This document shows positions 1 to 6,123 of a stretch of 7,655 nt of DNA, one piece after another. Positions within the stretch are counted from its first letter, which is position 1. Each line of letters opens with the position of its first letter. The notes beneath the pieces were generated by a model. That model worked only from the letters and a program-made list of their open reading frames with translations, did no database searches and had not been told where the DNA came from. Origin of the DNA: Actinomycetes bacterium. Its GTDB lineage: Bacteria > Actinomycetota > Actinomycetes > Mycobacteriales > Micromonosporaceae. The stretch is taken from contig JAEZGP010000566.1 in assembly GCA_023437285.1 (NCBI GenBank), positions 1 to 7,655 on the forward strand. The letters run 5' to 3'. Position numbers and translations under genes: made by a program.

Positions 1-87
1 TCCCCGCGCCGCGTTGCGCGAAGGTTTGGACCGTTACGCGCGTTATCACGCACGGAATTACACGCGTAACCGTCCAAACAGTCGCGC
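1..87. repeat. Palindromic repeat copy 1 (long hairpin)
   Basis: The inverted-repeat arms are 24-40 (GTTTGGACCGTTACGCG) and 63-79 (CGCGTAACCGTCCAAAC). They give 16 of 17 pairs with one C·C mismatch (32/71) around a 22-nt loop. Beyond a 2-nt internal loop (22-23 and 80-81) an outer 6-bp helix, GCGCGA (16-21) with TCGCGC (82-87), extends it to a 72-nt hairpin. Positions 1-30 are identical to 131-160, so this copy may be cut by the window edge. It could be a REP/MITE-like element, an RNA structure or a protein-binding palindrome; the sequence alone does not decide. Confidence 0.8.
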
Positions 88-130
88 GCCAGGCCGCGCC
101 ACCCCGCCCCGCCCCGCGCCCCGCCGCGCC

Positions 131-218
131 TCCCCGCGCCGCGTTGCGCGAAGGTTTGGACAGTTACGCGCGTTTTCACGCAACAGAATTACACGCGTAA
201 CTGTCCAAACCGTCGCGG
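131..218. repeat. Palindromic repeat copy 2 (long hairpin)
   Basis: This is the second copy, offset 130 bp from the first. The arms are 154-170 (GTTTGGACAGTTACGCG) and 194-210 (CGCGTAACTGTCCAAAC), a perfect 17-bp inverted repeat around a 23-nt loop. An outer 5-bp helix pairs CGCGA (147-151) with TCGCG (213-217) across a 2-nt internal loop. The loop is also largely conserved with copy 1 apart from one base change and a small indel near position 183. Conservation therefore extends beyond the stem. The hairpin has no U-run, so a simple intrinsic terminator is unlikely. Confidence 0.85.
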
Positions 219-443
219 GGCGCCGTGCGCGCCTGCACAGGTGGCGGGGCTGGGGACTGTCGGCCCGCCAGAGGTGCACATTTGGCAGGAAACGGTGCCT
301 GTCCGGCCGCCGGGAGTGCGTATTCCGCGCGGGGCGGAGCCCTGCTCAGCGGGCGTCGGGAGGCTGCGACCAGGGGGTCCGCACGGTGGGAAACGGTCGC
401 CTGCGTGGGCAGGGCTCCGTGTTAGCTTTCACCGACCGGCGGT

Positions 444-450
444 GGAGGGG
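444..450 (+). promoter_or_regulatory. Ribosome binding site that fixes the proA start
   Basis: GGAGGGG lies 7 nt before the ATG at 458. The frame stays open back to position 14, so this site, together with the family's usual N-terminus, decides for the 418-residue product over a 566-residue one. Confidence 0.85.
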
Positions 451-457
451 AAGACCG

Positions 458-1714
458 ATGAGCGTGCGGGAACAGGGCCAGCGGGCGAAGAAGGCGGCCA
501 CCGTGCTCGCCACGGCCAGCCGGGCCACCAAGGACGCCGCCCTGCGGGCGATGGCGGACGCGCTTGTTGCCCGTACGCCGGAGATTGTCGAGGCCAACGC
601 CGACGATGTCGCACGGGCCCGCGAAGCCGGCACGCCCGACCACATCATTGATCGTCTCCGGCTCGACGCGGCGCGCGTCGAGGCCATGGCGGACGGGCTG
701 CGCGACGTCGCGGGCCTGCCCGACCCGGTGGGCGAGGTGGTGCGCGGCACGGTGCTGCCTAACGGGCTGGAGCTGCGCCAGGTACGGGTGCCGCTCGGGG
801 TGATAGGCATCATCTACGAGGCGCGGCCCAACGTGACCGCCGACGCGGCCGGGCTGTGCCTGAAGGCCGGCAACGCGGTGCTTCTGCGCGGCTCGTCGAG
901 CGCGCGGTCGAGCAACACGGCGATCGTCGCGGCGCTGCGGGAGGCCGCCGCGACCGTTGGCCTGCCGGAGGACGCGGTGCAGCTCGTGGGCGGCGAGTCG
1001 CACGAGGACGTCAAGCAGCTCATGCGCGCGCGTGGCCTGGTCGACGTGCTGATTCCGCGCGGCGGGGCGAACCTGATCCGGTCCGTCGTCGAGGAGTCGA
1101 CCGTGCCGGTGATCGAGACGGGCGTGGGCAACTGCCACGTCTACGTCGACGCGGCCGCCGACCTGGGGATGGCGCTGGAGATCCTGCTCAACGCCAAGGT
1201 GCAGCGGCCGTCGGTGTGCAACGCGGCCGAGTCGGTGCTGGTGCACCGGGACGTGGCCGACGAGTTCCTGGCCAGCGCGCTGCCGGCGCTGCGCGACGCG
1301 GGGGTCACCGTGCACGGCACCGAGCAGGTCAGGGCCGCCGGCGAGCGGGCCGGCGTCGACGTGCTCGCCGCCACGGACGAGGACTTCCACACCGAGTACC
1401 TGTCGTTGGACATCTCGGCCGCCGTCGTCGACTCGCTCGACGCGGCGGTCGCGCACATCCGGGAGTACGGTTCAGGGCACAGCGAGGCGATCATCACCGG
1501 CTCCCAGGCGGCGGCCCGGCGCTTCGTGGCCGAGGTCGACGCGGCGGCCGTGCTCGTCAACGCCTCGACCCGGTTCACCGACGGCGGCCAGTTCGGCTTC
1601 GGCGCGGAGATCGGCATCTCCACCCAGAAGCTGCACTCCCGCGGCCCCATGGGCCTGCCCGAGCTGACCTCCACGAAGTACGTGGTGATCGGCGACGGCC
1701 ACACCCGCCCCTGA
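458..1714 (+). CDS. proA: Gamma-glutamyl phosphate reductase (glutamate-5-semialdehyde dehydrogenase)
   Basis: ProA is the second enzyme of proline synthesis from glutamate. In the cytoplasm it reduces gamma-glutamyl phosphate with NADPH to glutamate-5-semialdehyde, which cyclises to pyrroline-5-carboxylate. The 418-residue product matches the usual family length (about 417). Visible family features are the [10 protein letters not shown] stretch and the [16 protein letters not shown] segment in the N-terminal nucleotide-binding half. [11 protein letters not shown] carries the catalytic cysteine at residue 254. The ProA signature is [15 protein letters not shown], and the C-terminus has [26 protein letters not shown]. 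The ATG at 458 is chosen for its ribosome binding site and because family members start near this point. It is usually made alongside the glutamate 5-kinase ProB, but no proB lies in this window. The gene stands alone on the + strand, downstream of the palindromes and convergent with the moeZ cluster. I see no frameshift or missing residue. Confidence 0.98.
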   Translation: MSVREQGQRAKKAATVLATASRATKDAALRAMADALVARTPEIVEANADDVARAREAGTPDHIIDRLRLDAARVEAMADGLRDVAGLPDPVGEVVRGTVLPNGLELRQVRVPLGVIGIIYEARPNVTADAAGLCLKAGNAVLLRGSSSARSSNTAIVAALREAAATVGLPEDAVQLVGGESHEDVKQLMRARGLVDVLIPRGGANLIRSVVEESTVPVIETGVGNCHVYVDAAADLGMALEILLNAKVQRPSVCNAAESVLVHRDVADEFLASALPALRDAGVTVHGTEQVRAAGERAGVDVLAATDEDFHTEYLSLDISAAVVDSLDAAVAHIREYGSGHSEAIITGSQAAARRFVAEVDAAAVLVNASTRFTDGGQFGFGAEIGISTQKLHSRGPMGLPELTSTKYVVIGDGHTRP

Positions 1715-1720
1715 CCCACC

Positions 1721-1813
1721 GCCGCAGAGGGCCGCGCCAACCTGACGCGCCGCCGCTAAGGGCCGCGCCGACCTGACGCGCCGCCCTGACGCGCCGACGC
1801 CGCCGCTAAGGCC
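1721..1813. repeat. 31-bp tandem repeat after proA
   Basis: Unit 1 is 1721-1751 and unit 2 is 1752-1782, with 27-28 of 31 bases alike around a shared GGGCCGCGCC…ACCTGACGCGCC core. A partial third copy of CCTGACGCGCCG (1784-1795) and another GCCGCTAAGG (1802-1811) follow, so the array is decayed or rearranged. It begins 6 bases after the proA stop codon. A looser 18-bp repetition (GGCACGCG at 1871 and 1889) occurs further on, before the next gene's stop. I see no coding function. Confidence 0.65.
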
Positions 1814-1814
1814 A

Positions 1815-1852
1815 CTTACGTGCGGAATTCCGGGCGAGATTCCGTACGCAAG
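1815..1852. terminator. Possible bidirectional terminator hairpin between convergent genes
   Basis: The arms CTTACGTGCGGAAT (1815-1828) and ATTCCGTACGCAAG (1839-1852) form a 14-position stem with one A·C mismatch and one G·U pair, closed by a 10-nt loop. It lies between the stops of proA and the convergent - strand cluster, where a shared terminator is expected. There is no clear U-run on either side, which is common for actinobacterial terminators but leaves the call uncertain. The loop side also contains the short palindrome CGGAATTCCG. Confidence 0.5.
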
Positions 1853-1934
1853 GGCAATCTGGGCGGGAGCGGCACGCGAGCGCGGACGGGCACGCGGGCG
1901 CGAGCACGGGCGCGCTGCGCGGGAAGGAGTCGGG

Positions 1935-2765
1935 TCAGCGGATCGCGCGGATGCCGGCGAGGGTGGCGTGGACGTCGAAGGCGGGGGCGTCGTCGCTGGG
2001 CCAGGCGCCGTCCGGTCGCTGGGTCTCCTTGAGCCGCTGGCGGGCGGCCACGAACAGGCCGTCCTGGTCGGACCAGCCCAGCCGGCGCAGGGCGGCGGCC
2101 ATCGAGGCGACGTCGGAGGCCGACATCTCGCGTACCCGCTCCCCGAGGCGTACGGCGATGCGCGCCGACTCGTAGAAGTGCGCCTGCCGGTGCAGGACGG
2201 CGGCCGCGAGCCAGCCGGACACCAGGTAGCCCGGCCAGGTGCCGTTCTCCTGGACGCTGGCCCGGATGGCGTGCCCGGCCAGCTCGAGGGCGTGATGGTA
2301 CGGCGTGCTGGTCGGGTCCAGGCCGATGCCCGGTCCGGTCGCGTCGGCGGCGGCGACCGACAGCCAGAAGGCCGCGTTGGTCGTCAGGTAGAACCGCGCC
2401 TCGACGTCGCCGGGCCGTGCCCACTTCGGCGCGGACGCGGCGAGGCTGCGGTCCTCCTCCCAGAAGCCGTCCGGGCGCTGGCTGTTGGCCAACCAGTCCA
2501 GCGCCCGCGCGGCCGCGGGGCGGGTCAACCCGCCCAGGTCGTCCAGCTCCGCCAGGCGGAAGCAGGTGGCGTCGATCGACGCGACCTCGTCGCCCCAGTG
2601 TGCGGGCCACCCCCCGGACGGGGTCTGGCCCATTTCCAGGGAGGTGTACGCGTCTTCCTGCGGAGTGATGCCCGCGCGCAGCCAGTTCATCCGCGCGCGG
2701 TCCACCGCGTCCCCGCGGGCGACCACGAACCCGATGGCGGCGTCGATGTCGACCATGAGGTGCAC
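1935..2765 (-). CDS. Prenyltransferase/squalene-oxidase repeat protein of unknown function
   Basis: This 276-residue protein appears built of alpha/alpha-toroid repeats like those of terpene cyclases and prenyltransferase beta subunits. Four QW-like motifs are visible: GQTPSGGW (about 46-53), NSQRPDGFW (94-102), SVQENGTW (170-177) and ETQRPDGAW (247-255). Each is preceded by a helix of the kind seen in the barrel. It is much shorter than squalene-hopene cyclase (about 630 residues). I find no DXDD motif of class II cyclases and no obvious Zn-ligand set of CaaX prenyltransferases, so catalysis is unproven. There is no signal peptide or membrane segment. The predicted start is GTG at 2765; an in-frame ATG at 2756 (273 residues) is equally possible, and neither has a strong ribosome binding site. 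It lies 38 nt downstream of moeZ and probably ends the operon. A substrate-binding or scaffold role is conceivable, but that is inference. Confidence 0.85.
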   Translation of the reverse strand: MHLMVDIDAAIGFVVARGDAVDRARMNWLRAGITPQEDAYTSLEMGQTPSGGWPAHWGDEVASIDATCFRLAELDDLGGLTRPAAARALDWLANSQRPDGFWEEDRSLAASAPKWARPGDVEARFYLTTNAAFWLSVAAADATGPGIGLDPTSTPYHHALELAGHAIRASVQENGTWPGYLVSGWLAAAVLHRQAHFYESARIAVRLGERVREMSASDVASMAAALRRLGWSDQDGLFVAARQRLKETQRPDGAWPSDDAPAFDVHATLAGIRAIR

Positions 2766-2803
2766 GCTACCGAGGTCAGGTCACGAACAGATCAGCTTTT
2801 GAT

Positions 2804-3982
2804 CTAGTACGCGGGCAGCGATGGGTCGATCTGGCGTACCCAGGCGCTCACGCCGCCCTGCACGTGGACGGCGTCCTTGAACCCGGCCGCCTTGACGGCG
2901 GCGAGCGCCTCGGCGCTGCGGATGCCCGACTTGCAGTAGAGGACGAGCTGGCGGTCCTGTGGCAGGTCGGCCAGCGCCGAGCCGTTGAGGATGTCGCCCT
3001 TGGGGATCAGCCGCGAGCCGGGGATCTTCACGATCTCGTACTCGGCGGGCTCCCGGACGTCGACCAGCTCGATCGGCTTGTCGGCCTTGAGCCACTCGTT
3101 GAGCTCGGTGACCGTGATGGTCGAGCCGATGGTGGCCTCGGCCGCCTCGTCCGAGACGGCGCCGCAGAAGTCGTCGTAGTCGATGAGCCCGGTGATCGTG
3201 GGGTTCTCGCCGCACAGCACGCAGTTCGGGTCCTTACGGACCTTGATCTTGCGGTAGGTCATGTCCAGGGCGTCGTAGACCATGAGGCCGCCGACGAGCG
3301 GCTCGCCGATGCCCGTGAGCAGCTTGATCGCCTCGGTGACCTGGATCGAGCCGATGGACGCGCACAGCACGCCCAGCACGCCACCCTCGGCGCACGACGG
3401 CACCATGCCGGGCGGCGGCGGCTCGGGGTACAGGCACCGGTAGCAGGGGCCGTGCTCGGCCCAGAAGACGCTCGCCTGACCGTCGAACCGGTAGATCGAA
3501 CCCCAGACGTACGGCTTGCCGAGCAGTACGCACGCGTCGTTGACCATGTACCGCGTGGCGAAGTTGTCCGTACCGTCCACGATCAGGTCGTACTCGGAGA
3601 AGATCTCCATGACGTTGTCGTTGTCGAGCGACGTGTTGTGGATGATCACATTCACGTACGGGTTGATCTCGCGTACGGACGCGGCGGCCGACTCGGCCTT
3701 CGGGCGGCCGATATCGCTCTGCCCGTGGATCACCTGGCGCTGCAGGTTCGACTCGTCGACCGTGTCGAAGTCGATCACACCGAGGGTACCGACGCCCGCG
3801 GCGGCCAGGTACATGAGGGCCGGCGAGCCGAGACCACCCGCACCCACGCAGAGAACCTTGGCGTTCTTGAGGCGCTTCTGACCGGTCACCGCGACATCCG
3901 GGATGATCAGGTGACGGGAGTAGCGGCGGACCTCGTCGATGGTGAGCTCCGGCGCGGGCTCGACGAGCGGCGGCAGGGACAC
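2804..3982 (-). CDS. moeZ: Adenylyltransferase/sulfurtransferase MoeZ
   Basis: MoeZ is a ThiF/MoeB-type E1-like enzyme fused to a rhodanese. It adenylates the C-terminal Gly-Gly of small sulfur-carrier proteins and then transfers sulfur to form a thiocarboxylate. In actinobacteria it serves molybdopterin synthesis and carrier-dependent cysteine or thio-natural-product synthesis. The adenylylation domain spans about residues 15-265, with the nucleotide loop GAGGLGSPAL (47-56), the DFDTVDESNLQRQ segment (71-83) and the DGTDNF motif (136-141). Zinc ligands are the pairs C180/C183 and C254/C257, and PSCAEGGVLG holds C197, the position of the thioester or disulfide cysteine in MOCS3/Uba4. The rhodanese domain is about 285-390, with active-site loop CKSGIR and Cys350. 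All expected residues are present. With the GTG start at 3982 the length is 392, the same as I recall for M. tuberculosis MoeZ. No carrier gene (MoaD, CysO or ThiS type) is in the window. The 129-nt gap upstream leaves room for its own promoter, but I see no clear one. Confidence 0.97.
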   Translation of the reverse strand: MSLPPLVEPAPELTIDEVRRYSRHLIIPDVAVTGQKRLKNAKVLCVGAGGLGSPALMYLAAAGVGTLGVIDFDTVDESNLQRQVIHGQSDIGRPKAESAAASVREINPYVNVIIHNTSLDNDNVMEIFSEYDLIVDGTDNFATRYMVNDACVLLGKPYVWGSIYRFDGQASVFWAEHGPCYRCLYPEPPPPGMVPSCAEGGVLGVLCASIGSIQVTEAIKLLTGIGEPLVGGLMVYDALDMTYRKIKVRKDPNCVLCGENPTITGLIDYDDFCGAVSDEAAEATIGSTITVTELNEWLKADKPIELVDVREPAEYEIVKIPGSRLIPKGDILNGSALADLPQDRQLVLYCKSGIRSAEALAAVKAAGFKDAVHVQGGVSAWVRQIDPSLPAY

Positions 3983-3989
3983 GGCGTTG

Positions 3990-3994
3990 CCTCC
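3990..3994 (-). promoter_or_regulatory. Ribosome binding site that fixes the moeZ start
   Basis: On the - strand GGAGG lies 7 nt before the GTG at 3982. A longer in-frame start at ATG 4042 would add 20 residues with no family resemblance, so the GTG start is preferred. Confidence 0.85.
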
Positions 3995-4111
3995 AGCGGA
4001 TAAGGCGGGCACTACTCGGCACAAGACTGTGGGTCCCGCCATTGTTCCCCGACGGGGCGTACCTCGCGGGTGACGTGGCCCACCGCGCCCGAATCCTGGG
4101 AGCCGCGTCGG

Positions 4112-4960
4112 CTAGACCGAGCCGGCCTGGCCCGCGTACCGCTTGCCGTTGAGGTACGGCCACTGGTTTGCCTTACACCCGAGCATGGCAATCGTCTGCT
4201 GCTGCATGACGGGAGCGGGCTTGCCCTTGCCCGGGCACAGCTCGTGCCCGTGGCCCAGCGCGTGGCCGACCTCGTGGTTGATCGTGTACTGGCGGTAGGT
4301 GTCCAGCGAAGCGCCGTACTTCGGGATGCCGTCGATGAACCGGGCCAGGTTGATGATGACCTTGGAGCCTGCCCGACAGGACGTGTACCACTGCCCGTCG
4401 ATGCGCACGTCCACGCCGCCGGCCAGGCACAGGCTGCCCGTCGTGCCCGGCGTCGCGAGGTAGACGGTGAAGGTGCTGTTCGCCGACGGCTTGACCCGTT
4501 GCAGCCGGAGGTTCTTGCCGCCGATCCAGCTGCGCTCGTCGCCGAGGGTCGCGTCGACCAGGGCGGCGAAGTCGTCGGCCTTGACCGGTACGCCCTTCTC
4601 CACCGCCACCTTGTACTGGTAGAGCGTGCCCGCCGTGCCCATCACCGGGCTGGAGCCGCTCGCGTACGTGAAGGTCCCCGGCCCACGTTGGGCGTAGGTC
4701 GGCTTGACGCTGGGGCTCGGCTTCGGGCGGGGCGACGTGGGGGCCGGCGCCGACGTCGGCGGGCTCGGGCTGGCCGTCAACGTCGGCGGGCTGCCGTCGC
4801 CGACGCCCTGGTGGCCGCTGAGGTTGAACGTGGCGTAGCCGTACCCGGCCGCGGCCACCAGGACCGTCACGAGACCCAGGACCAACAGGGTCACGGGGCC
4901 ACGCAGCGGGGCGGACCGGCGGCGCGTCGACATACGGGCCAGCTTGGCACGTCCGTTCAC
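4112..4960 (-). CDS. DUF3152-type membrane-anchored zincin-like protein (copy B)
   Basis: Function is not established for this family; the fold and motif suggest an extracytoplasmic metallopeptidase. The 282-residue form has a short basic N-terminus (RRRSAPLRG), one membrane segment (about 22-45) and a Pro/Ser/Thr-rich linker (58-88). A globular domain follows (about 93-275). The zinc motif HEVGHALGHGH occupies 229-239, with likely ligands H229, H233 and H239 and catalytic E230. APVMQQQT with Met252 follows, as a Met-turn would. Cysteines C178, C195, C242 and C262 match copy A and could form two disulfides outside the cell. Charge placement predicts N-in, C-out. The GTG start at 4960 is chosen for AGGTGA 7 nt upstream; ATG 4933 (273 residues) is the alternative and lacks a good site. 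The gene begins 32 nt after copy A ends and is probably cotranscribed with it. The domains are clearly homologous, so this is a tandem duplication. My recollection, unchecked, is that a DUF3152 protein adjoins moeZ in M. tuberculosis too. Confidence 0.88.
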   Translation of the reverse strand: MNGRAKLARMSTRRRSAPLRGPVTLLVLGLVTVLVAAAGYGYATFNLSGHQGVGDGSPPTLTASPSPPTSAPAPTSPRPKPSPSVKPTYAQRGPGTFTYASGSSPVMGTAGTLYQYKVAVEKGVPVKADDFAALVDATLGDERSWIGGKNLRLQRVKPSANSTFTVYLATPGTTGSLCLAGGVDVRIDGQWYTSCRAGSKVIINLARFIDGIPKYGASLDTYRQYTINHEVGHALGHGHELCPGKGKPAPVMQQQTIAMLGCKANQWPYLNGKRYAGQAGSV

Positions 4961-4967
4961 CTCGCGC

Positions 4968-4973
4968 TCACCT
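4968..4973 (-). promoter_or_regulatory. Ribosome binding site supporting the GTG start of copy B
   Basis: AGGTGA on the - strand is 7 nt before the GTG at 4960. The alternative ATG at 4933 has no purine-rich stretch at a usable distance. Confidence 0.5.
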
Positions 4974-4992
4974 GGCCCGCGACACCACCCCG

Positions 4993-6117
4993 TCAGGGAA
5001 TGGCCGGCCCGGCGTACCGCTTGCCGTCCACGTACGGCCAGGCGTTGGCCACGCAGCCCTTGAGCCCCAGGGTCTGCTGCTGCATCACGGGCGCCGTACG
5101 CCCCTTGGCCGGGCAGCCCTCGTGACCATCGCCGAGCTGGTGGCCGACCTCGTGGTTGATCGCGTAGGCCTGGTAGTCGGCGAGCGGGGCCCCGTAGTCC
5201 GGCACGGCCGTGAGCCACCGGGCCAGGTTGATGATGACCTTGCCGCTGGCGAGCCGGCAGGACGTGAACTTCTCGGTGTAGAGGCCGTCCTCGCGGCACA
5301 TCTTCTCCGACGTGGCCGGCGAGGCGAGGTAGACGGTGAAGTTGGTGCCGCCGGTGGACTTGCCGACGCGCTGCAACCGCACGTTCTTGCCGGCGACCCA
5401 GCTTCGCGGGTCGCCGAGGATCGCGTCGACGCGCGACGCGAACTGCGTGGCGGAGGCGCCCACGCCCTTCTCCACGGCCACCTTGAAGGTGCGCAGCTTG
5501 CCCTTGGTGCCGAGCACCTTGCCCTTGCCGGTCGCGTACCCGAACGTGCCGGAACCCTTGGTCGGGACCTTGGACGGGTCGGCGGGCACCTGCTGCGGCG
5601 CCGCCTTCGTGGGTGCGGGTTCCGCCGAAGGCTCAGTATCGAGGTTGGCCGTGACGGTGCGCGGCCCGTCGCCGCCGGGCTCGTCGGCGCCCGGCCGGAA
5701 GACGCCGTAGCCCACCAGGCCAGCGGCGACGACCAGGAGGACGACGAGGAGCACCTGCCGGTTGCGGCGGCGGCGCTTCGTACGCTCCAGGCGCGCCGAC
5801 ATCCGGGCGGTCACCGGGTTCGCGACCGGCCGGGCCGGGCGGGCGGGCGTCGACCGCCGGGCCTCGCCGGAAACCGACCGGCGGGCCTCACCGGAGCCCG
5901 AACGTCGACCCTCACCGGAAACCGAACGTCGGGCCTCGCCGGAGCCCGAACGCCGGGCCTCGCCGGGCGGCGGCTGTCGGGTTCCCGGCGCGGGACGCGG
6001 ACCCGGTCGGGGCGGGGCCCCGGCGGGTTCCCACGGCGGCGCCGGTGGCGCCGACCTCGGCGCGGCGCCAGGTCGCGGCGTCGATCGGGCGGAAGACGAT
6101 CCGGATCGGGAGGTCAT
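4993..6117 (-). CDS. DUF3152-type membrane-anchored zincin-like protein with repeat-rich cytoplasmic tail (copy A)
   Basis: This 374-residue paralogue of copy B is predicted to be an extracytoplasmic metallopeptidase-like protein; its activity is unproven. Residues 1-50 are Pro/Arg/Ser-rich. Residues 52-91 are five octapeptide repeats of the form GEARRSxS, and a basic stretch (KRRRRNR, 114-120) precedes one membrane segment (121-140). A Pro/Thr-rich linker (about 141-180) leads to the catalytic-type domain. The zinc motif HEVGHQLGDGH is at 322-332, with APVMQQQT and Met345 after it. Cysteines C274, C287, C335 and C355 match copy B. Topology is N-in, C-out. The ATG at 6117 is 6 nt past the hydrolase stop and has no clear ribosome binding site, so translational coupling is likely. 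A later start near the GTG of PVTARMSARL (residue 102) would remove the tail and give a protein about as long as copy B, so the N-terminus is the least certain part. Codons in the tail are less G/C-biased at third positions than in the domain. Confidence 0.87.
   Translation of the reverse strand: MTSRSGSSSARSTPRPGAAPRSAPPAPPWEPAGAPPRPGPRPAPGTRQPPPGEARRSGSGEARRSVSGEGRRSGSGEARRSVSGEARRSTPARPARPVANPVTARMSARLERTKRRRRNRQVLLVVLLVVAAGLVGYGVFRPGADEPGGDGPRTVTANLDTEPSAEPAPTKAAPQQVPADPSKVPTKGSGTFGYATGKGKVLGTKGKLRTFKVAVEKGVGASATQFASRVDAILGDPRSWVAGKNVRLQRVGKSTGGTNFTVYLASPATSEKMCREDGLYTEKFTSCRLASGKVIINLARWLTAVPDYGAPLADYQAYAINHEVGHQLGDGHEGCPAKGRTAPVMQQQTLGLKGCVANAWPYVDGKRYAGPAIP
5845..5964. repeat. 24-bp tandem repeat encoding octapeptides
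   Basis: Five 24-bp units lie in frame within the DUF3152 copy A gene and encode GEARRSGS, GEARRSVS, GEGRRSGS, GEARRSVS and GEARRSTP. The GS/VS alternation implies an older 48-bp duplication. An in-frame 24-bp period allows copy-number change without frameshift. The product is Arg/Ser-rich and probably disordered. Confidence 0.85.
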
Positions 6118-6123
6118 CGGGAA

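Larger units (their letters stand above)
1..457. other. Gene-free region upstream of proA, with two long palindromes
   Basis: I find no convincing gene in this stretch. Reading frames run open through it only because stop codons are rare at this GC content, and none has a ribosome binding site or a recognisable product. It holds two related hairpin-forming repeats (about 1-87 and 131-218) joined by a C-rich linker with CCCCGC and CCGCGCC runs (about 95-140). Further in is a short direct repeat, GGAAACGGT followed by GCCTG or CGCCTG (288-301 and 389-403). The proA promoter should lie in the last 150 bases. A TANNNT-type -10 (TAGCTT, 423-428) is possible, but I see no good -35 at the right distance, so I do not annotate a promoter. 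Confidence 0.7.

Noticed and set aside
1..218. CRISPR array or replication origin from the repeated palindromes
   Set aside because: Only two copies, long and highly structured, with a GC-rich linker and no spacer series; no cas, dnaA or rep gene is nearby.
339..354. Small hairpin GCCC-T-GC/GCGGGC as a terminator
   Set aside because: The stem is six pairs with a bulge and there is no U-run; such short stems are common by chance at this GC content.
14..457. N-terminal extension of proA
   Set aside because: The frame is open but runs through the palindromic repeats, gives an Arg-rich sequence unlike the family, and the ribosome binding site is at 444-450.
422..1456. A 344-codon open frame on the - strand
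   Set aside because: It is antisense to proA and has a His/Arg/Asp-rich, low-complexity product.
2864..4003. A 379-codon open frame on the + strand
   Set aside because: It is antisense to moeZ, whose family motifs are complete; the product is Asp/Arg/Val-rich with no family features.
3983..4042. 20-residue extension of MoeZ to ATG 4042
   Set aside because: GGAGG sits 7 nt before the GTG at 3982, and the 392-residue product has the family length.
4047..4057. CCCC-GAC-GGGG hairpin between DUF3152 copy B and moeZ
   Set aside because: The stem is only 4 bp and has no terminator context, so it is not distinguishable from chance.
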